Assembly: GCF_001613205.1 (NCBI RefSeq)
Contig: NZ_BDBX01000046.1
Location: forward strand, 1-64,000
DNA from: Nocardia sienata NBRC 100364
GTDB taxonomy: Bacteria > Actinomycetota > Actinomycetes > Mycobacteriales > Mycobacteriaceae
Length of the DNA stretch: 64,000 nt
Direction: 5' to 3'
Under the pieces are notes generated by a model. It was not told the origin of the DNA. It did no database searches and saw only the letters and a list, made by a program, of their open reading frames with translations. The first letter of the stretch is position 1; every line of letters begins with the position of its first letter. Position numbers and translations under genes: made by a program. Below, in pieces: positions 50,485-58,522 of the stretch.

Positions 50485-50787
50485 GTGGCCTTGTTCGCGG
50501 TGCTGTACTTCGTACTGTTCATCTTCTGGCTGTTGCTCATCAGCCGGGTGATCGTCGAGTTCATCCGGAGCTTCGCCCGCGACTGGCGTCCCACCGGGGT
50601 GGTGGTCGTGATCCTCGAGGTGATCTTCACCGTCACCGATCCTCCGGTGAAGCTGCTGCGGCGGCTGATACCGCCGGTGTCCCTGGGCGGAATTCGGCTC
50701 GATTTATCGATTATGGTTCTGCTGTTCCTGGTCTTCATCCTGATGTCGGTGGTGAGCCGGCTCGGACAGCCGGTAGCTCCGGTGTGA
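50485..50787 (+). CDS. yggT: YggT-family membrane protein
   Basis: A 100-residue protein with two hydrophobic regions: FAVLYFVLFIFWLLLISRVIVEFI, and the C-terminal LDLSIMVLLFLVFILMSVV. The YggT signature FTVTDPPVKLLRRLIPP lies between them. Function unknown (Rv2146c-like); the family is linked by context to division and growth-site assembly. The GTG at 50485 has GTGAGG upstream; the frame is open 63 bp further up, through the terminator hairpin, which makes that longer start unlikely. Confidence 0.88.
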   Translation: MALFAVLYFVLFIFWLLLISRVIVEFIRSFARDWRPTGVVVVILEVIFTVTDPPVKLLRRLIPPVSLGGIRLDLSIMVLLFLVFILMSVVSRLGQPVAPV

Positions 50788-50850
50788 CAGAATGGGCCGT
50801 GAAGACTTGCCAGAGCCGCTAGATCTGCCAACGCGCGAAGGGATCCTTCC

Positions 50851-51687
50851 ATGCCGCTGACCCCAGCCGATGTGCACAACGTCGCGTTCAGCAAACCGCC
50901 TATCGGCAAACGCGGCTACAACGAGGACGAAGTCGACGCCTTCCTGGATCTGGTGGAGCAGGAACTTTCCCGGCTGATCGAGGAGAACGCCGACCTTCGC
51001 CAGCGGGTTGCCGAGCTCGATGCCGAATTGGCCGATGCCAAGTCCAACCGGGGCCCGGGCCTGGGTAAGCCGGTGCAGCAGGCCCCACCTCCGGAACCGA
51101 TCAAACCCCCGGTCCAGGCACCGCCGTCGGCGCCCATCCCGATCGTCCCGGCGGCCCCGTCGGCCGCCGACGTCGCGGCCGACGCGAATATGCAGGCCGC
51201 CAAGGTGCTGAGCCTGGCCCAGGAGATGGCCGATCGGCTCACCAGCGATGCCAAGTCCGAAGCCGAGAATTTGCTGGCCAACGCACGGGCCAATTCCGAG
51301 CGCATGGTCAATGACGCGCGGGTGCGGTCGGACGAGATGATCGCCGACGCGCGGCACAAGTCCGACGCCATGCTCAGTGACGCCCAGACCCGCTCGGACA
51401 GCCAGCTGCGCCAGGCCAAGGAGAAGGCCGACGCGCTGCAGGCCGACGCCGAGCGCAAGCACACCGAGATCATGGGGACCATCACCCAGCAGCGCAATGT
51501 GCTGGAGAGCCGGATCCAGACCCTGAAAACCTTCGAACGCGAGTACCGGGTTCGGCTCAAGTCGTATCTGGAATCGCAGCTCGAAGAGCTGGAGAACCGT
51601 GGTTCGGCAGTGCCGGTCGACGAGGGCGACTCCTTCGACACCGGGGCCAACCAGCTCGCTCCCGCCTCGTTCGGCAAAGGCGAGTAA
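50851..51687 (+). CDS. wag31: Polar growth scaffold Wag31 (DivIVA)
   Basis: A 278-residue coiled-coil protein that marks the cell pole and directs apical wall growth. The N-terminal DivIVA membrane-binding domain is LTPADVHNVAFSKPPIGKRGYNEDEVDAFLDLVEQEL, followed by a coiled coil, a Pro-rich spacer (about 70-110) and a long C-terminal coiled coil (about 110-250) rich in Ala/Asp/Ser/Lys. A Thr in the about residue 70-75 region is the known phosphosite in mycobacteria; it is not clearly conserved here. The ATG has AAGGGA about 7 nt upstream. Confidence 0.96.
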   Translation: MPLTPADVHNVAFSKPPIGKRGYNEDEVDAFLDLVEQELSRLIEENADLRQRVAELDAELADAKSNRGPGLGKPVQQAPPPEPIKPPVQAPPSAPIPIVPAAPSAADVAADANMQAAKVLSLAQEMADRLTSDAKSEAENLLANARANSERMVNDARVRSDEMIADARHKSDAMLSDAQTRSDSQLRQAKEKADALQADAERKHTEIMGTITQQRNVLESRIQTLKTFEREYRVRLKSYLESQLEELENRGSAVPVDEGDSFDTGANQLAPASFGKGE

Positions 51688-51743
51688 ACGCCCGATACCG
51701 CTGGGAGCGAACGGGCACCCGGCCTGCTGTTCTGGGGGTCATC

Positions 51744-51941
51744 ATGCTTGTCCTGACACTGGCGCTGGCCACGATCGGCCTGGCCCTGCTGATCCTGTCC
51801 CTGGCCACCGGATCGGTCATCTGGGCGTGGGGCTGCATCGTCGTATGCGTAGTCGGCGCTGTGGTGTTGCTGGCGAGCGCGCTGTCGATGCGCGCACCGG
51901 ATGAGGAATTGCCGCCGCGGGATCAGCACGCGAAGCGCTGA
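51744..51941 (+). CDS. Small membrane protein (Rv2144c-like position)
   Basis: A 65-residue protein with two closely spaced membrane segments (LVLTLALATIGLALLILSLATG and VIWAWGCIVVCVVGAVVLLASAL) and a charged tail (RAPDEELPPRDQHAKR). It follows wag31 by 56 bp, the position of Rv2144c in M. tuberculosis. Function unknown. There is no strong ribosome site (ggggtcatc before the ATG). Confidence 0.7.
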   Translation: MLVLTLALATIGLALLILSLATGSVIWAWGCIVVCVVGAVVLLASALSMRAPDEELPPRDQHAKR

Positions 51942-52031
51942 CGAGAAAAACGCGCGAGAACCAAAACGTCCTTCCGGGTTGCGGGTGCTACCGCTCCGCG
52001 GGCGGTTGTATAAGTGGTTGACCGTGCTGGT

Positions 52032-52300
52032 TAGAATCAAACCTGTAAGTCGGCGACGATCCGGCCATCACCGGGGAGCTTTCGGAAGAACGGCGCCGCG
52101 CGGCGCTCGGTATGCCGCGCACGCTCAGTAGAACCGAACGGGTGAGCCCGTCACAGCTCGTAACGAGAGGTCCGCCCGGTTCGCCGGGGCCGGACAAGCG
52201 GGGTGGTACCGCGGTTCCGGCGCAGCCGTTGCGCCGTGATCGTCCCCGTGCCGAGATACCGCGCCCCAGGGCGCGCCGGGCACGAGGAGATGTGTAGCCG
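52032..52300 (+). promoter_or_regulatory. T-box riboswitch (isoleucine, ultrashort stem I) of ileS
   Basis: A TAGAAT -10 (52032-52037) should start the leader near 52044. Stem I is very short: CCGG-CCATCA-CCGG (52061-52074), with the Ile specifier codon ATC (52067-52069) in its terminal loop. The T-box sequence GGGTGGTACCGCGG lies at 52201-52214. The GAGGAGA ribosome site of ileS follows near 52284. Actinobacterial ileS T-boxes of this layout act on translation by exposing the ribosome site when uncharged tRNA-Ile binds (established for the class); no terminator is visible here. Confidence 0.88.
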
Positions 52301-52302
52301 CG

Positions 52303-55300
52303 ATGGCGGACGAGAAATCCAGTAGCAGCGCATATCCGCGCGTCGATCTCGGCGGCGGATCCGGTGTGTCCTTCCCCGAGCTGGAGCGGGCCGTGCTGGA
52401 CGCCTGGGCCGCCGACGGAACCTTCCGCGCCAGTATCGACAACCGGGCCGGCGCCGAGGAGTTCGTCTTCTACGACGGACCCCCGTTTGCCAACGGTCTG
52501 CCGCATTACGGTCATTTGCTGACCGGCTATGTCAAAGATGTCATCCCCCGTTTCCAGACCATGCGCGGTAAGCGGGTCGAGCGACGTTTCGGGTGGGATA
52601 CCCACGGGCTGCCGGCGGAAATCGAAGCGGAAAAGCAGCTCGGTATCACGGACAAATCACAGATCGACTCGATGGGGCTCGCGGAATTCAATGCCGCGTG
52701 CAAGTCGTCGGTGCTCCGCTATACCGGTGAATGGCGCGATTATGTGACCCGGCAGGCCCGCTGGGTCGACTTCGACAACGACTACAAGACACTCGATCTC
52801 GACTTCATGGAGTCGGTGATGTGGGCGTTCAAGTCGCTCTACGACAAGGGCCTGATCTATCAGGGTTTCCGGGTACTTCCCTACAGCTGGTACGAGCAGA
52901 CGCCGCTGTCGAACCAGGAGGCCAAGCTCGACGACGCCTACCGGATGCGCCAGGACCCGGCGGTGACGGTGGATATGGTGCTCGTGGTTCCCGAGGACCA
53001 CCCGCTGCGTGACCTGGACGGCGCCAATGCGCTGATCTGGACCACCACCCCGTGGACGCTGCCGTCCAACCTCGCCGTCGCGGTCCATCCGGACCTGCGT
53101 TACGTGCAGGTGCGCGGCGCGGACGGCAAACGCTACCTCCTCGCGGCCGAGCGGGTCACCCACTATGCGCGCGAACTCGGCGAGCAGCCCGAGGTACTCG
53201 GGGAGTACGACGGCGCCGCACTGGTCGATCTGCGCTACACGCCGCCGTTCGACTTCTTCGCCGGGCATCCGAATGCGCACCGCGTGCTCTCGGCCGACTA
53301 TGTCACCACCGATTCCGGTACCGGAATCGTGCACATGGCGCCTGCTTTCGGTGAAGAGGATATGGACGTCTGCAGCGCGAACGGTATCGAGCTGGTGCAG
53401 CCGCTCGATCCGGGCGGCAAGTTCACCTCCATGGTGCCGCCGTACGAGGGCCTCATGGTGTTCGACGCCAATCCGGTGATCATCAAAGATCTCAAGGCCG
53501 CCGGGAAACTGCTGCGGCAGGAGACCGTCGACCACTCCTACCCGCACAGCTGGCGTTCCGGTCAGCCGCTGATCTATATGGCCGTGCCCTCATGGTTCGT
53601 GGCGGTGACGCAGTTCCGCGAGCGCATGGTGGAGTTGAACAAGCAGATCAGCTGGGTGCCCGAGCATATCCGCGACGGGCAGTTCGGCAAGTGGCTCGAG
53701 AACGCGCGCGACTGGAACATCAGCCGCAACCGGTACTGGGGCAGCCCGATCCCGGTATGGATGTCCGACGATCCCGCGTATCCGCGCATCGATGTCTACG
53801 GTTCGCTCGACGAACTCGAACGCGACTTCGGCGTGCGCCCCACGGATCTGCACCGTCCCGCGATCGATGAGCTGACCCGGCCCAACCCGGACGATCCGAC
53901 CGGGCAGTCCACCATGCGCCGGGTGCCGGAGGTGCTGGACTGCTGGTTCGAATCGGGGTCCATGCCGTATGCGCAGGTCCACTTCCCGTTCGAGAACAAG
54001 GACTGGTTCGACTCGCATTTCCCGGGCGATTTCATCGTCGAGTACAACGGGCAGACCCGCGGCTGGTTCTACAACCTGCATGTGCTGTCCACGGCATTGT
54101 TCGACAGCCCCGCGTTCAAGAATGTGGTCGCGCACGGCATCGTGCTCGGCGACGACGGGCTCAAGATGAGCAAGTCCAAGCGCAACTATCCCGATGTGAA
54201 CGAGGTGTTCGACCGGGACGGCTCCGATGCCATGCGCTGGTTCCTGATGAGCTCGCCGATCCTGCGGGGCGGCAACCTCATCGTCACCGAGCGCGGGATC
54301 CGCGAAGGGGTGAGCCACGCGCTGCGGCCGCTGTGGAATGCCTGGACGTTCCTGCAGCTCTACGCGGCCGAACCCGGGGTGTGGCGGACGGATTCGCCCA
54401 ACGCGCTGGATCGTTACATCCTGGCGAAGCTGGCGCAGACCCGCGATGTGATGACCGCGGCGCTGGAGGAGTTCGATATCGCCGGCGCCTGCGAGGAACT
54501 GCGCACCTTCGCCGACGCGCTGACGAACTGGTATGTGCGCCGGTCGCGTTCCCGGTTCTGGGCCGAGGACCGCGACGGGGTCGACACCCTGCACACGGTA
54601 CTCGAGGTGGTGACGCGGTTGGCGGCGCCGCTGCTGCCGTTGGTCACCGAGGTGATCTGGCGGGGGCTGACCGGTGGGCGCTCGGTGCACCTGACGGACT
54701 GGCCGGCCGCCGATACGCTCCCGCACGATCCGGAGCTGGTCGCCGCGATGGACGAGGCGCGCAGCGTGTGTTCGACCGTGCTGAGCCTGCGCAAGGCGCA
54801 GAAACTGCGGGTCCGGCTGCCACTGGCGGAGGTGACGATCGCCGCCTCCGACGCGGAACGGTTGGCCCCCTACGCCGATATCATCGCCGACGAGGTGAAC
54901 GTCAAGAAGGTCGATCTGACGACCGATGTCGCCGCGCACGGCCGTTTCGAGCTGGCGGTCAACGCACGTGCCGCCGGACCGCGCCTGGGCAAGGATGTGC
55001 AGCGGGTGATCAAGGCGGTGAAGGCAGGCGACTGGTCGGAGACCGCCGACGGTGTGGTCAGCGCTGCGGGGATCGAACTGCTGCCCGAGGAGTACACCCA
55101 GCGACTGGTGGCGGCCGAACCGGAATCCACCGCCGCCCTGCCCGGGAACACGGGCCTGGTGGTGCTGGATTCGGTGGTCACCGAGGAACTGGAGGCCGAG
55201 GGCTGGGCCCGCGATGTCATCCGGGATCTGCAGGAGACCCGGAAAGCGCTCGGCCTGGACGTCTCCGATCGCGTCACGGCGACACTCGAGGTGCCCGACG

Positions 55301-55440
55301 ATCGACAGGTGTGGGCGCGCACTCATCGCGAGTTGATCGCGGGGGAGATCCTGGCCGTCGAGTTGGAGATCGGGCCGGCGGGGCCGGACGCTGCCGAACT
55401 GTCCGGCGGGGTGCGGGCGCGAATCGTCAAGGCGAGCTGA
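52303..55440 (+). CDS. ileS: Isoleucyl-tRNA synthetase
   Basis: A 1045-residue class I synthetase. The HIGH motif is P67-H-Y-G-H71 within GPPFANGLPHYGHLL, and the KMSKS motif is at residues 621-625. The editing CP1 domain carries WTTTPWTLPSNLAV and TDSGTGIVHMAPAFGEEDM. The size and text resemble the longer, eukaryote-like form (IleRS type 2) of mycobacteria, a form associated with lower mupirocin sensitivity (family knowledge). The C-terminal domain lacks the zinc-finger of type 1 enzymes as far as I can see. Its leader is a T-box. Confidence 0.97.
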   Translation: MADEKSSSSAYPRVDLGGGSGVSFPELERAVLDAWAADGTFRASIDNRAGAEEFVFYDGPPFANGLPHYGHLLTGYVKDVIPRFQTMRGKRVERRFGWDTHGLPAEIEAEKQLGITDKSQIDSMGLAEFNAACKSSVLRYTGEWRDYVTRQARWVDFDNDYKTLDLDFMESVMWAFKSLYDKGLIYQGFRVLPYSWYEQTPLSNQEAKLDDAYRMRQDPAVTVDMVLVVPEDHPLRDLDGANALIWTTTPWTLPSNLAVAVHPDLRYVQVRGADGKRYLLAAERVTHYARELGEQPEVLGEYDGAALVDLRYTPPFDFFAGHPNAHRVLSADYVTTDSGTGIVHMAPAFGEEDMDVCSANGIELVQPLDPGGKFTSMVPPYEGLMVFDANPVIIKDLKAAGKLLRQETVDHSYPHSWRSGQPLIYMAVPSWFVAVTQFRERMVELNKQISWVPEHIRDGQFGKWLENARDWNISRNRYWGSPIPVWMSDDPAYPRIDVYGSLDELERDFGVRPTDLHRPAIDELTRPNPDDPTGQSTMRRVPEVLDCWFESGSMPYAQVHFPFENKDWFDSHFPGDFIVEYNGQTRGWFYNLHVLSTALFDSPAFKNVVAHGIVLGDDGLKMSKSKRNYPDVNEVFDRDGSDAMRWFLMSSPILRGGNLIVTERGIREGVSHALRPLWNAWTFLQLYAAEPGVWRTDSPNALDRYILAKLAQTRDVMTAALEEFDIAGACEELRTFADALTNWYVRRSRSRFWAEDRDGVDTLHTVLEVVTRLAAPLLPLVTEVIWRGLTGGRSVHLTDWPAADTLPHDPELVAAMDEARSVCSTVLSLRKAQKLRVRLPLAEVTIAASDAERLAPYADIIADEVNVKKVDLTTDVAAHGRFELAVNARAAGPRLGKDVQRVIKAVKAGDWSETADGVVSAAGIELLPEEYTQRLVAAEPESTAALPGNTGLVVLDSVVTEELEAEGWARDVIRDLQETRKALGLDVSDRVTATLEVPDDRQVWARTHRELIAGEILAVELEIGPAGPDAAELSGGVRARIVKAS

Positions 55441-55447
55441 GCTTCAT

Positions 55448-55478
55448 CGCCGGCCGGGCCGATCGGTTCCGGCCGGCG
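55448..55478 (+). terminator. Hairpin terminator after ileS
   Basis: A 10-bp perfect GC stem (55448-55457 with 55469-55478) around an 11-nt loop, starting 8 nt after the ileS stop. Confidence 0.65.
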
Positions 55479-55564
55479 GTGCCCCGCAGATCGTCCGGAA
55501 GCGGCCGGGCCCCCGATGTTATGGCCATGACCGGGACGGCCGGAGCGCACTAAGGTGAAAAATT

Positions 55565-56506
55565 ATGGCTTCCGACGATCCCGACGCGTGGTGGCAACAT
55601 TCCCCTGCGGCCCAAGAGAAGAACTCCCCGGCGGGGCAGTGGCAGCAGGAGCAGCCGGCCCACGGCGGTCATCCGGAGCCGGGGGCGCCGTGGGGCCGGT
55701 CGGCGGCATCCGGCCCGTATCCGGCTCCGCAGCAGGGCGCCTGGGAGGTACCGCCGCTGGGGGCCGGTGGTTTCGGGGGCCCGCCGCCGAAGAACACCGG
55801 CCCGTTGATCGCGGTGCTGATCGCCGTGGTGGTGCTGGTACTGGTGGGCGTCGTCGGACTGGTGGCGCTGCAATCGCGGGGATCGGCGGAGAACAGCGCT
55901 GCCGCAATGTCCACTCCGGCAAGCGGATCGAATAGTCCTTCTGCCTCGGCCGCCGCCACATCGACCACGGCGACCACGAGCGAATCACCTTCTGCTGGCA
56001 CACCCGTTCTCCGGGAAGGTCTTTCACCGGTCGCGATACTCGGCCCGACCTGGCAGGCGGGCGAGCAAACCTACACGATGGCCTTCCAGGGCTGGCCGTT
56101 CGCTTTCCGGGCGCCGGGGTCGTGGGGCTGTATGAAGGGGTCGATCGACAGGATTCCCGATGCCCAGGCATGGGGGTGCGTCGACGAGAGCGATCCCGGC
56201 GCCGGGCAGAAGATCAACCTGATCCTGCGGAAGTGCCCGACCACGTGCGACGCGGCGGCTCAGGCGGCGATGAACGCCGTGTGGTTCGACAACCCGGCCG
56301 GGGCCGAGCATGTCGACGACCGGACGGCCTATGTGGAGACGGCCTCGAACGAGGAGGGCAAGTTCGCCGTCGACTTCAGCCGCTTCTTCGCCGCGGAGCC
56401 GGGCGGGGAACCGGTCTGGCAGGTGGGGGTCTATCTGGAGTCGCCACCGGCCACCAAGGACGTCGTGCTCAAGACCCTGAACGATGTGGCAACCCAAACA
56501 CAATAA
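55565..56506 (+). CDS. Membrane-anchored extracytoplasmic protein of unknown function
   Basis: A 313-residue protein. A Gly/Pro/Gln/Trp-rich cytoplasmic head (about 1-78) precedes one membrane helix (GPLIAVLIAVVVLVLVGVVGLVAL), a Ser/Thr/Ala-rich extracellular linker (about 103-150) and a folded C-terminal domain of about 160 residues. The domain has four cysteines (WGCMKG, WGCVDE, RKCPTTCDAA) that could form two disulfides. The layout recalls Nocardia/Rhodococcus envelope proteins of unknown role, and I do not recognise the domain. The ATG lies 6 bases past TGAAAAAT. Confidence 0.8.
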   Translation: MASDDPDAWWQHSPAAQEKNSPAGQWQQEQPAHGGHPEPGAPWGRSAASGPYPAPQQGAWEVPPLGAGGFGGPPPKNTGPLIAVLIAVVVLVLVGVVGLVALQSRGSAENSAAAMSTPASGSNSPSASAAATSTTATTSESPSAGTPVLREGLSPVAILGPTWQAGEQTYTMAFQGWPFAFRAPGSWGCMKGSIDRIPDAQAWGCVDESDPGAGQKINLILRKCPTTCDAAAQAAMNAVWFDNPAGAEHVDDRTAYVETASNEEGKFAVDFSRFFAAEPGGEPVWQVGVYLESPPATKDVVLKTLNDVATQTQ

Positions 56507-56783
56507 ACATTTTTGTGATGTTGATCACACCCTGAAAGTTTGCCAAGAGCTTGTCGGTCGGCTTCCCGGCGAGGCAAAATCATCGCCGATGCCTGCTTCG
56601 GCGCTCTTCGGAGCGCTGGAAGCGGTGATCATTTCGTTCCGCTCTACCTGAGATCAGTTGCGTCGGAGTCGTTCTGTCCGGCGGCACGCCTGTGGTCCGC
56701 GGCAACCCTCGACGGTTCGGTTGCTGCACGTTAACCGAATGCTTGGCGGCGTTCGGCATATCGGCCAGCAGAAGGGTGGGCAC
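56507..56783 (+). promoter_or_regulatory. Regulatory interval before the third NlpC/P60 gene
   Basis: 277 bp without a supported gene. A perfect CRP-type palindrome opens it (56514-56529). The rest contains short GC hairpins and no clear riboswitch; I looked for the c-di-AMP ydaO motif known upstream of actinobacterial wall hydrolases and did not find its conserved blocks. The AAGGGTGGG ribosome site of the NlpC gene closes it. Confidence 0.5.
56514..56529. promoter_or_regulatory. Perfect CRP/GlxR-type binding site
   Basis: TGTGATGTTGATCACA matches the TGTGA-N6-TCACA consensus of actinobacterial cAMP receptor proteins at every fixed position. It starts 8 bp after the stop of the upstream gene and 255 bp before the NlpC/P60 start. 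Confidence 0.65.
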
Positions 56784-57299
56784 GTGATCGGAAATGCATT
56801 GCGCCGGGGTATCGCCGGCGTGTTCTTGGCCACCGCGGTCGGCGCGGTGGTGGCGGCACCGGGCTGGGCACAGACCGGGAGCGCCGCGAGCGGTTCGGCA
56901 TCGGGGTCCGGATCGCTGAGCGCCAGTGGATCGGCGGCGCTCCCGGTATCCAGCAGCAACGGACTGGGCGCGCTGGCAGCGGCGACTTCCCAGACCGGCA
57001 AGATGTACGAATGGGGGGCGACCGGCCCCGACACCTGGGACTGCTCCGGTCTGGTGCAGTGGGCCTTCCGCCAGGTGGGCGTCACGCTCCCGCGAACCAC
57101 CTGGGAGCAGGCCGAAGTAGGTGCCTCGGTGCCGCGGTACGCGCTCTCACCGGGTGATGTGATCATCATCAACCAGGATGCTTCCCATGTCGGGATCTAT
57201 GCCGGGTTCGGCCAGGTGCTCAATGCCTACGGCGCCGGTGTCCCGGTCGGGCTCACCCCGCTCGACCAGTTCTACATCTACAGCATCCGCCGTTTCTGA
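56784..57299 (+). CDS. Secreted NlpC/P60 endopeptidase, RipD-like
   Basis: A 171-residue secreted protein. The signal peptide (VIGNALRRGIAGVFLATAVGAVVAAPGWAQ) is followed by a Ser/Gly-rich linker (about 31-70) and one NlpC/P60 domain. Catalytic Cys is in DTWDCSGLVQW and His in ASHVGIYAG. The third polar residue is Asn (QVLNAYGAG) where the other two NlpC proteins here have His; Asn or Gln is tolerated at this position in the family. The GTG at 56784 with AAGGGTGGG upstream fits the signal peptide; the frame is open to 56658. Convergent with galU. Confidence 0.88.
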   Translation: MIGNALRRGIAGVFLATAVGAVVAAPGWAQTGSAASGSASGSGSLSASGSAALPVSSSNGLGALAAATSQTGKMYEWGATGPDTWDCSGLVQWAFRQVGVTLPRTTWEQAEVGASVPRYALSPGDVIIINQDASHVGIYAGFGQVLNAYGAGVPVGLTPLDQFYIYSIRRF

Positions 57300-57304
57300 G
57301 GCTG

Positions 57305-57324
57305 CGGCGGCAGCGTCGCCGCCG
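57305..57324. terminator. Hairpin between convergent NlpC and galU genes
   Basis: CGGCGGC (57305-57311) pairs with GCCGCCG (57318-57324) around a 6-nt loop, 5 bp after the NlpC stop and 8 bp after the galU stop on the other strand. Probably a shared bidirectional terminator. Confidence 0.55.
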
Positions 57325-57332
57325 AATCGTGG

Positions 57333-58208
57333 TCAGTCGACCTGCCGGCGCAGCAGCGGCCCATAGTCGGGGTGGGCCAGCGCCGAGGCGAACTGCGCGA
57401 TGAGATAGTCGCCGGGGTTTCCTGTGTCGTACCAGCGGCCCTGGATGACCTGCCCGTAGACCGCATGGTTGGCGGCGTAGGCGTTGATGGAATCGGTCAG
57501 GTAGACCTCGCCGGTGCGGTGGGTGTACCAGTTCTCCGTCTGCGCCCGCAGTTCGTCGATGATCCCCGGCGTCACCACGTAGCCGCCGATCGCGGCGAAG
57601 GCCGAGGGGGCATCCTCGGGTTTGGGTTTCTCCACCAGGCCCGATATGCGCAGCAGGCCGTCGTCCAGGTCCTCCCGGACCACCGGGACGCCGTAGCGCT
57701 GCGATTCGTTCGGATTCATCGGCATCAGTGCCAGAACCGGGCAGCCTGTCGACTCGTAGGCGCGGATCAGCTGCTGGGCGCGCGGTTCCTCGGCGACGAA
57801 GACGTCGTCGGGCCACAGCACCAGCATGGGTTCGTCCCCGGCGGTACGCGCGGCGTTGAGTACCGGGGTCCCGTTACCGTATGGGCCGTGCTGGTCCAGA
57901 TAGGTGATGTGACCCAGCCGGGACAGTTCGCCGACCTCCTCCACCGCGTCCGCGTAGGCGGTCTTACCGTCGGCCCGCAGCTGGGCCACGAGCGCGGGGT
58001 TGGGCCGGAAATGGTCCTGGATCAGTGATTTTCCGCCGCTGACCACAATGGTGATGTCGGTGATTCCGGAGGCCACCAGCTCACGTACCGTGTGCTCGAT
58101 CACCGGCTTGTCGCCGACCGGCAGCATTTCCTTGGGGATCGCCTTGGTCAGCGGTAGCAGTCGGGAACCGATACCGGCAGCGGGAATGACGGCCTTACGG
58201 ATCTTCAT
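57333..58208 (-). CDS. galU: UTP-glucose-1-phosphate uridylyltransferase
   Basis: A 291-residue nucleotidyltransferase that makes UDP-glucose for trehalose, glucans and cell-wall galactan. Landmarks: AVIPAAGIGSRLLPLTKAIPKEMLPVGDKPVIEHTVRELVASGI, LVLWPDDVFVAEEP (metal Asp region), GLVEKPKPEDAPS and RWYDTGNPGDYLIAQF. The length is typical. Convergent with the NlpC gene and divergent from the dinX unit across a 215-bp gap. UDP-glucose could also be the donor for the carotenoid glycosyltransferase in this window (inference). Confidence 0.97.
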   Translation of the reverse strand: MKIRKAVIPAAGIGSRLLPLTKAIPKEMLPVGDKPVIEHTVRELVASGITDITIVVSGGKSLIQDHFRPNPALVAQLRADGKTAYADAVEEVGELSRLGHITYLDQHGPYGNGTPVLNAARTAGDEPMLVLWPDDVFVAEEPRAQQLIRAYESTGCPVLALMPMNPNESQRYGVPVVREDLDDGLLRISGLVEKPKPEDAPSAFAAIGGYVVTPGIIDELRAQTENWYTHRTGEVYLTDSINAYAANHAVYGQVIQGRWYDTGNPGDYLIAQFASALAHPDYGPLLRRQVD

Positions 58209-58423
58209 CGTCCGATCATCACATATCCGTCACCCGGGACGCGGTATCCCGGTCCGGTCCCGTGATCCCGGAAACGCCCGGTGGCCGGGTCGATCGTGGC
58301 GGGCGGGTGGCCCGGCGGCAAGGCCCAGTGACAGCTCGGCGGGCGGAGAGAACTTCCGGCAACCGGGCAGGGATCGGTCCGCATCCCCACTCGTGTCGGT
58401 ACGGCCGCGTACATTCTGCGCTC

Positions 58424-58522
58424 ATGGATTCCACGGTCACCGACAGCGGCCGCGGCGGGAGCGGCCGCCGCAGGGTGCCGCGGTGGCGGCCGGCCGGCGA
58501 ACCGCGAGCCGACCCGTGGTGA
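58424..58522 (+). CDS. 32-residue leader ORF coupled to dinX
   Basis: A short frame from an ATG 8 nt after TACATT (58410-58415), so likely leaderless, to a TGA that overlaps the dinX GTG (GTGA at 58519-58522). The product is Arg/Gly/Pro-rich with no known family. dinX has no ribosome site of its own, so reinitiation from this ORF is the simplest route to its translation. Support is positional. Confidence 0.4.
   Translation: MDSTVTDSGRGGSGRRRVPRWRPAGEPRADPW

Noticed and set aside
56530..56783. c-di-AMP (ydaO) riboswitch upstream of the NlpC/P60 gene
   Set aside because: Such riboswitches are common before actinobacterial wall hydrolases, but the conserved sequence blocks of the motif are not visible here.
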